From NCBI RefSeq assembly GCF_031583145.1, contig NZ_CP134052.1, positions 1 through 64,000 on the forward strand: a stretch of DNA of 64,000 nt, given 5' to 3'. The translations under genes were made by a program, and so were the position numbers. Positions within the stretch are counted from its first letter, which is position 1. Each line of letters begins with the position of its first letter. The notes beneath the pieces were generated by a model. It was given only the letters and a program-made list of their open reading frames with translations, ran no database searches and was not told the origin of the DNA. This document shows, piece after piece, positions 61,901 through 64,000 of the stretch. Origin of the DNA: Brevibacillus brevis. GTDB taxonomy: Bacteria > Bacillota > Bacilli > Brevibacillales > Brevibacillaceae.

Positions 61901-63230
61901 AATTGGTCGAATCTTTAACAACCGGACACTCTTTCTCATCGCCATTTCCTTTGATTTGGAACTTATGTGTCCAACAATTGTCCCCATCGTCGCTTTCAAA
62001 AGTAATGGTGAAGGTTTCGAGAGGTGAACCAACAACGTCCCACATACCCTGTTTTCTGTCCCCATTAGAAGGGGTCGGCAGCTCAAATCCATCGACGTAA
62101 AAAGTCCCCTCTTCATAGAAGGTGAAGAACACACGATCACCGTCTTTGACCATGAGTGTGCTCCCGTTGCTTGGACGATCATCGTAAGTATAGTTACCGT
62201 TTTCACCATTGATGTAAATATCCATAACATTTTTGTAACTACTTACGTCACAAGTTGGACCAGGATCAGGTCCCGGATCTGTCCCACCGCCAGTCGGGGT
62301 CCCAACGGTGAACTTAGCCGAATATGCTACTCCTGTACCACTAACAGAAGGTGCGTTTTGAGTGTTGCGATCATGGGTGTCTGTCAGAAGAATCCTGGCT
62401 TCGTAGTTCCCAGCTTTGGTAGGAGTCCACGTTTGCTCCGGGAAAGTTACCGTTTGTCCACTACCATCTCCCGTACCACTTATCGGGTATTCTTTGATCA
62501 GCGATGTATATGTTTTTTCCGTTACGCCCGTATCGAGATTGTAAATGTAGAAATTAAGCACTTTGATTCCACGATTGTAAATACTGTAATCGGTCCCGTA
62601 GGAGTTAATAATTTTTACTGTCTGCCCCACATCATACTGAGATTTGTCGGTATCGATTCCTCCAACCGGCCGTTTTGTGGTTACAAAGTTAGTTACACCG
62701 ACATATGAACCTTTTTCCGTTCCCGTGGTGGGTCTGAAATAAAACGCTCCACCCTTCCCTCCGGACATTTCTGCAACTTTTGCCAAAAGATATCCAGTGT
62801 AGGGTTCACCCCCTCCCTCGGATATATCACCGCCATACAGACCATTAGCATAAGTCATGAAGTCAGGATTACCGTTAAAGAGCCTTGCCCAAGCTTTCGC
62901 CTCATCGATATTTACTATCGGATATCCGTTGTCTGCTATAAGGGTTGCCCTAGAATAGTTAGCAACTTTCCCTGTTCCCGATGTTGCACCACTGTAATTT
63001 ACATCAGCGAAAGTTAGATACATTCGCTCTGAAAAAAAACCAAATCCGTCAACTTTGTTGTCACTACTATCTTGTACCTTTTTATCATCATCCAGCCATC
63101 CTACCTTTCTACCACCAACTTCTGGATTTGTTGTGGAAGCATCCGATTGGTCAGGAAAAAGGAGTGCACCGTTTAATGCTATTACGAGAGCAAGAAGTAT
63201 CTTCCAAAGTCTGTCTATAAATAGTTTCAT
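58947..63230 (-). CDS. Large secreted multi-domain surface protein
   Basis: 1427 residues. Signal peptide MKLFIDRLWKILLALVIALN..SDAS (cleavage near 32). Repeated beta-rich, immunoglobulin-like or CARDB-like modules, each around 90-130 residues (for example TWTPTKAGNYEARILLTDTH, VKVMNKGDSTQSSKVLLKFDKES), several cysteine-bearing ones in pairs (CDVSSYK, CWTHKF, CPVVKDS). A Gly/Pro linker (PPPGGGGGGGGPGG, about 1045) is followed by a helical coil (ARIEVEIDQDKIDQAMDQIN) and more beta modules. Probably a wall- or S-layer-associated adhesin or mating-surface protein; no enzyme motif. Encoded next to an SLH protein, 15 bp apart, so probably the same operon. Confidence 0.7.
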   Translation of the reverse strand: MKLFIDRLWKILLALVIALNGALLFPDQSDASTTNPEVGGRKVGWLDDDKKVQDSSDNKVDGFGFFSERMYLTFADVNYSGATSGTGKVANYSRATLIADNGYPIVNIDEAKAWARLFNGNPDFMTYANGLYGGDISEGGGEPYTGYLLAKVAEMSGGKGGAFYFRPTTGTEKGSYVGVTNFVTTKRPVGGIDTDKSQYDVGQTVKIINSYGTDYSIYNRGIKVLNFYIYNLDTGVTEKTYTSLIKEYPISGTGDGSGQTVTFPEQTWTPTKAGNYEARILLTDTHDRNTQNAPSVSGTGVAYSAKFTVGTPTGGGTDPGPDPGPTCDVSSYKNVMDIYINGENGNYTYDDRPSNGSTLMVKDGDRVFFTFYEEGTFYVDGFELPTPSNGDRKQGMWDVVGSPLETFTITFESDDGDNCWTHKFQIKGNGDEKECPVVKDSTNYNRARTVYNGAVLTSYLGADIYYHSDNTTGGNFTLFEKDPDDGSIYAGSEVWLVQYPGQSSYTKIFGNSSRQTLDVGPDGLVLNKAGTYKIKIQFEGGMNEDLDCEWEVTLEVKNCTVKWPDTFKYYGAPPNTTSAGSASDLVEDIGPVDFRQITNENGTLNTNIVFSAPVAGKYYEIRGGTRTLIGTVAAKSPYTAKIPGGYSKYSPGDTIVISFVPDDPTFCETVFNIQTAEGNTGGGDGCYGVTMTYGGTTIDPRTAPIPLKITKDDLNGDFTIYFKFEKKASLWVGWYNPEGVSGTPTYKHLRSDNKDVYESSFTIPQDKDGNIESLIYKASWRSQTMIDDTGADPCEGEIIIQVEGDKPSMENLYVDPNVISILVCKERRDTTVCSTSNGAPKPGDSIEITTYYGNDGKFDHVPLFFMRWKDGKTINSNNIKIKAYEDDQPFVGNATYPSKTTILEACINVTLGYSFKPDPEEESRWDDNCAEWELKPDGTIDPVGGSKENLAVDPDYFKITPKDPQNAGTAAEVEVKVMNKGDSTQSSKVLLKFDKESKSQTVDVTGLKAGESKIIKVSVVYPDVSMNFTANINPNKNSPSNETTWKDNTGSWPVLVNGSPPPGGGGGGGGPGGNIPGGQMKIRVYDSGNRLLNLPNDGVYEKEKARIEVEIDQDKIDQAMDQINQQINNAINEKRAELESSYSGDEYKNVNVSVNPTSWNAMGSSMTNWPPTTPMTVNGPGIDQTYSLNTNQQVQSNYYHGTTVPTNRDRVQELLAEKYVVKAEGFKIIANYRVDFEVTYEQCEEIENDEGDVEEKCTPGSDSDSIGNAYTITIEGAQTQFEVYDLWVKGYVKHTDRWDALRKAYNTQKTGNPESPRTYDVFWGGEKFILYADSTNTGTSPVKGATLKVTMSTTNLTSDLTSSDKTTWNGDMWRENFDKLRNGTYNFTFVLTYNHTGPDGQYHVETDTVPIRILNPVWEVVKTNRIH

Positions 63231-63245
63231 TGATTTTCCCCCAAA

Positions 63246-64000
63246 TTAACGGGTATTTTTACGTGTCAAGTCTGTTCCGCTGCTATATTCGTAACTGGCT
63301 AAAGCTTTAGATTGTCCAGAGTTCTTTACTGTAAATTGCATGAATTTGACCTGACTTGCGTTTACCATAAAATCATCACCGGAGTAAAAGGAAGCAGCGT
63401 TGTCATTTTTGAAGACGATAAACATCCTTATGTCCTTGCCGCTGGCAGTTGGGACTTTTCCCTTCAAGTATCCTCCAGAGATTTTTAGGGAATTGTGAAG
63501 CTGCTGAGCAATAATTTCAGCATTTTTAGTGTCCAAGACATCTTTATGCAGGAGGGAGAGGGCAATGGCTTCCTCACCACGAGTGACACTCCCAAGACCA
63601 TCATAAGCTGTTGTTGAAACACCATTAGCGAATTTTCCGGCCTTTTTGGGAAGAAATCCACTATTTACGGCGACATCAGAATAAACTGGACGCTTTTTTT
63701 GGTAAGATTTAAACATACTCTTCCAAGAATTATTCATTAGCAAAGCAGCTTCTTCCCGGTTCAATACTTTGCTGGGATTGATAACCACACTATCCAGAAT
63801 CCCGTCCTTTTTCGCCCGCTCATAGTAAACCTTCGCCCAATGATTCGCAGGGAGTCCAGAAACTGGAATACCTGTGGTCAATCCTTTAGCGTTGGCCAGT
63901 CCAACAACCAAATCCGCCTGCGTAATGGCTTGATCTGGCCTGAAATTGCCGTCAGGATACGTCCACATAAGACGGTTTTTTACCACGTACTCGATATGGG
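63246..64000 (-). CDS. SLH-domain surface protein (partial; 5' end outside window)
   Basis: At least 250 residues; the frame is open to the window edge, so the true start is upstream. SLH motifs: YPDGNFRPDQAITQADLVVGLANA, then ANHWAKVYYERAKKDGILD and INPSKVLNREEAALLMNN. These bind secondary wall polymer and anchor the protein, and perhaps its large neighbour, to the cell wall. C-terminal part is beta-rich and unassigned. Confidence 0.82.
   Translation of the reverse strand, partial: HIEYVVKNRLMWTYPDGNFRPDQAITQADLVVGLANAKGLTTGIPVSGLPANHWAKVYYERAKKDGILDSVVINPSKVLNREEAALLMNNSWKSMFKSYQKKRPVYSDVAVNSGFLPKKAGKFANGVSTTAYDGLGSVTRGEEAIALSLLHKDVLDTKNAEIIAQQLHNSLKISGGYLKGKVPTASGKDIRMFIVFKNDNAASFYSGDDFMVNASQVKFMQFTVKNSGQSKALASYEYSSGTDLTRKNTR

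Overview
This window looks like part of a large, probably conjugative, low-copy plasmid (or a plasmid-derived integrative element) from a Gram-positive, spore-former-type Bacillota, most likely in the order Bacillales. Reasons: purine-rich AGGAGG ribosome binding sites, TTGAAA-17-TATTAT promoters, an SLH-domain surface protein, a PrgI/VirB4-type Gram-positive transfer apparatus and IS21/IS3 insertion sequences. I cannot name the species. Nearly all genes lie on the minus strand.

Layout. 1-2500: remnants and a GC-rich dispersed repeat (element C) around two small plus-strand genes. 2600-5400: a three-gene partition cassette (RacA-like protein, ParM-like actin, ParR-like protein) with an upstream array of about 21-bp spaced iterons that is probably the centromere. 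5400-9200: small regulators and hypothetical genes. 9194-11647: an IS21 element that splits a small gene. 11.8-16.3 kb: small genes, a DnaG-like primase and an orphan C5-cytosine methyltransferase. 16.4-33 kb: an accessory region with a PARP-like ADP-ribosyltransferase fused to a DUF3846 N-terminus, a DUF3846 protein, a second C5 methyltransferase, an ArdC-like antirestriction protein, DUF5983-like and LPD25-like genes, an HNH-repeat protein, an adenine/cytosine-N4 type methylase and an IS3 element. 33.2-39.3 kb: the mating-channel operon (VirB8-like, M23 peptidase, VirB4, PrgI, VirB6/TrbL-like, VirB2-like). 39.6-41.8 kb: the replication protein (archaeo-eukaryotic primase type) with DnaA boxes and two probable plus-strand RNAs. 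41.8-48.5 kb: TopB, prepilin-peptidase-like protein, a Fic toxin-antitoxin pair, an Mrr-like nuclease and a tyrosine recombinase. 48.5-57.3 kb: small genes, RadC, a second identical IS21 and a membrane Lon-like protease. 57.5-58.9 kb: a second IS3 element. 58.9-64 kb: a 1427-residue secreted protein and an SLH protein that runs off the window.

The most unusual aspect is non-coding. Many minus-strand genes share one 5' leader, GCGATAACCA followed by AGGAG and the start codon. It is supplied either by a duplicated promoter cassette (four copies with the leader, a fifth without it) or by a roughly 200-bp, strongly folded repeat (element A, seven copies), often with a second 135-bp folded repeat (element B, five copies) upstream. 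Near 26.8 kb a short plus-strand unit with a good promoter and terminator would make a ~57-nt RNA that contains the exact complement of this leader and of the Shine-Dalgarno region, so it could control the whole gene set in trans. In front of rep there is also a ~100-nt plus-strand RNA with two UUGGCG hairpin loops, the hallmark of plasmid copy-control antisense RNAs. Several small genes carry single nonsense codons or insertions, so part of the accessory cargo is decaying.
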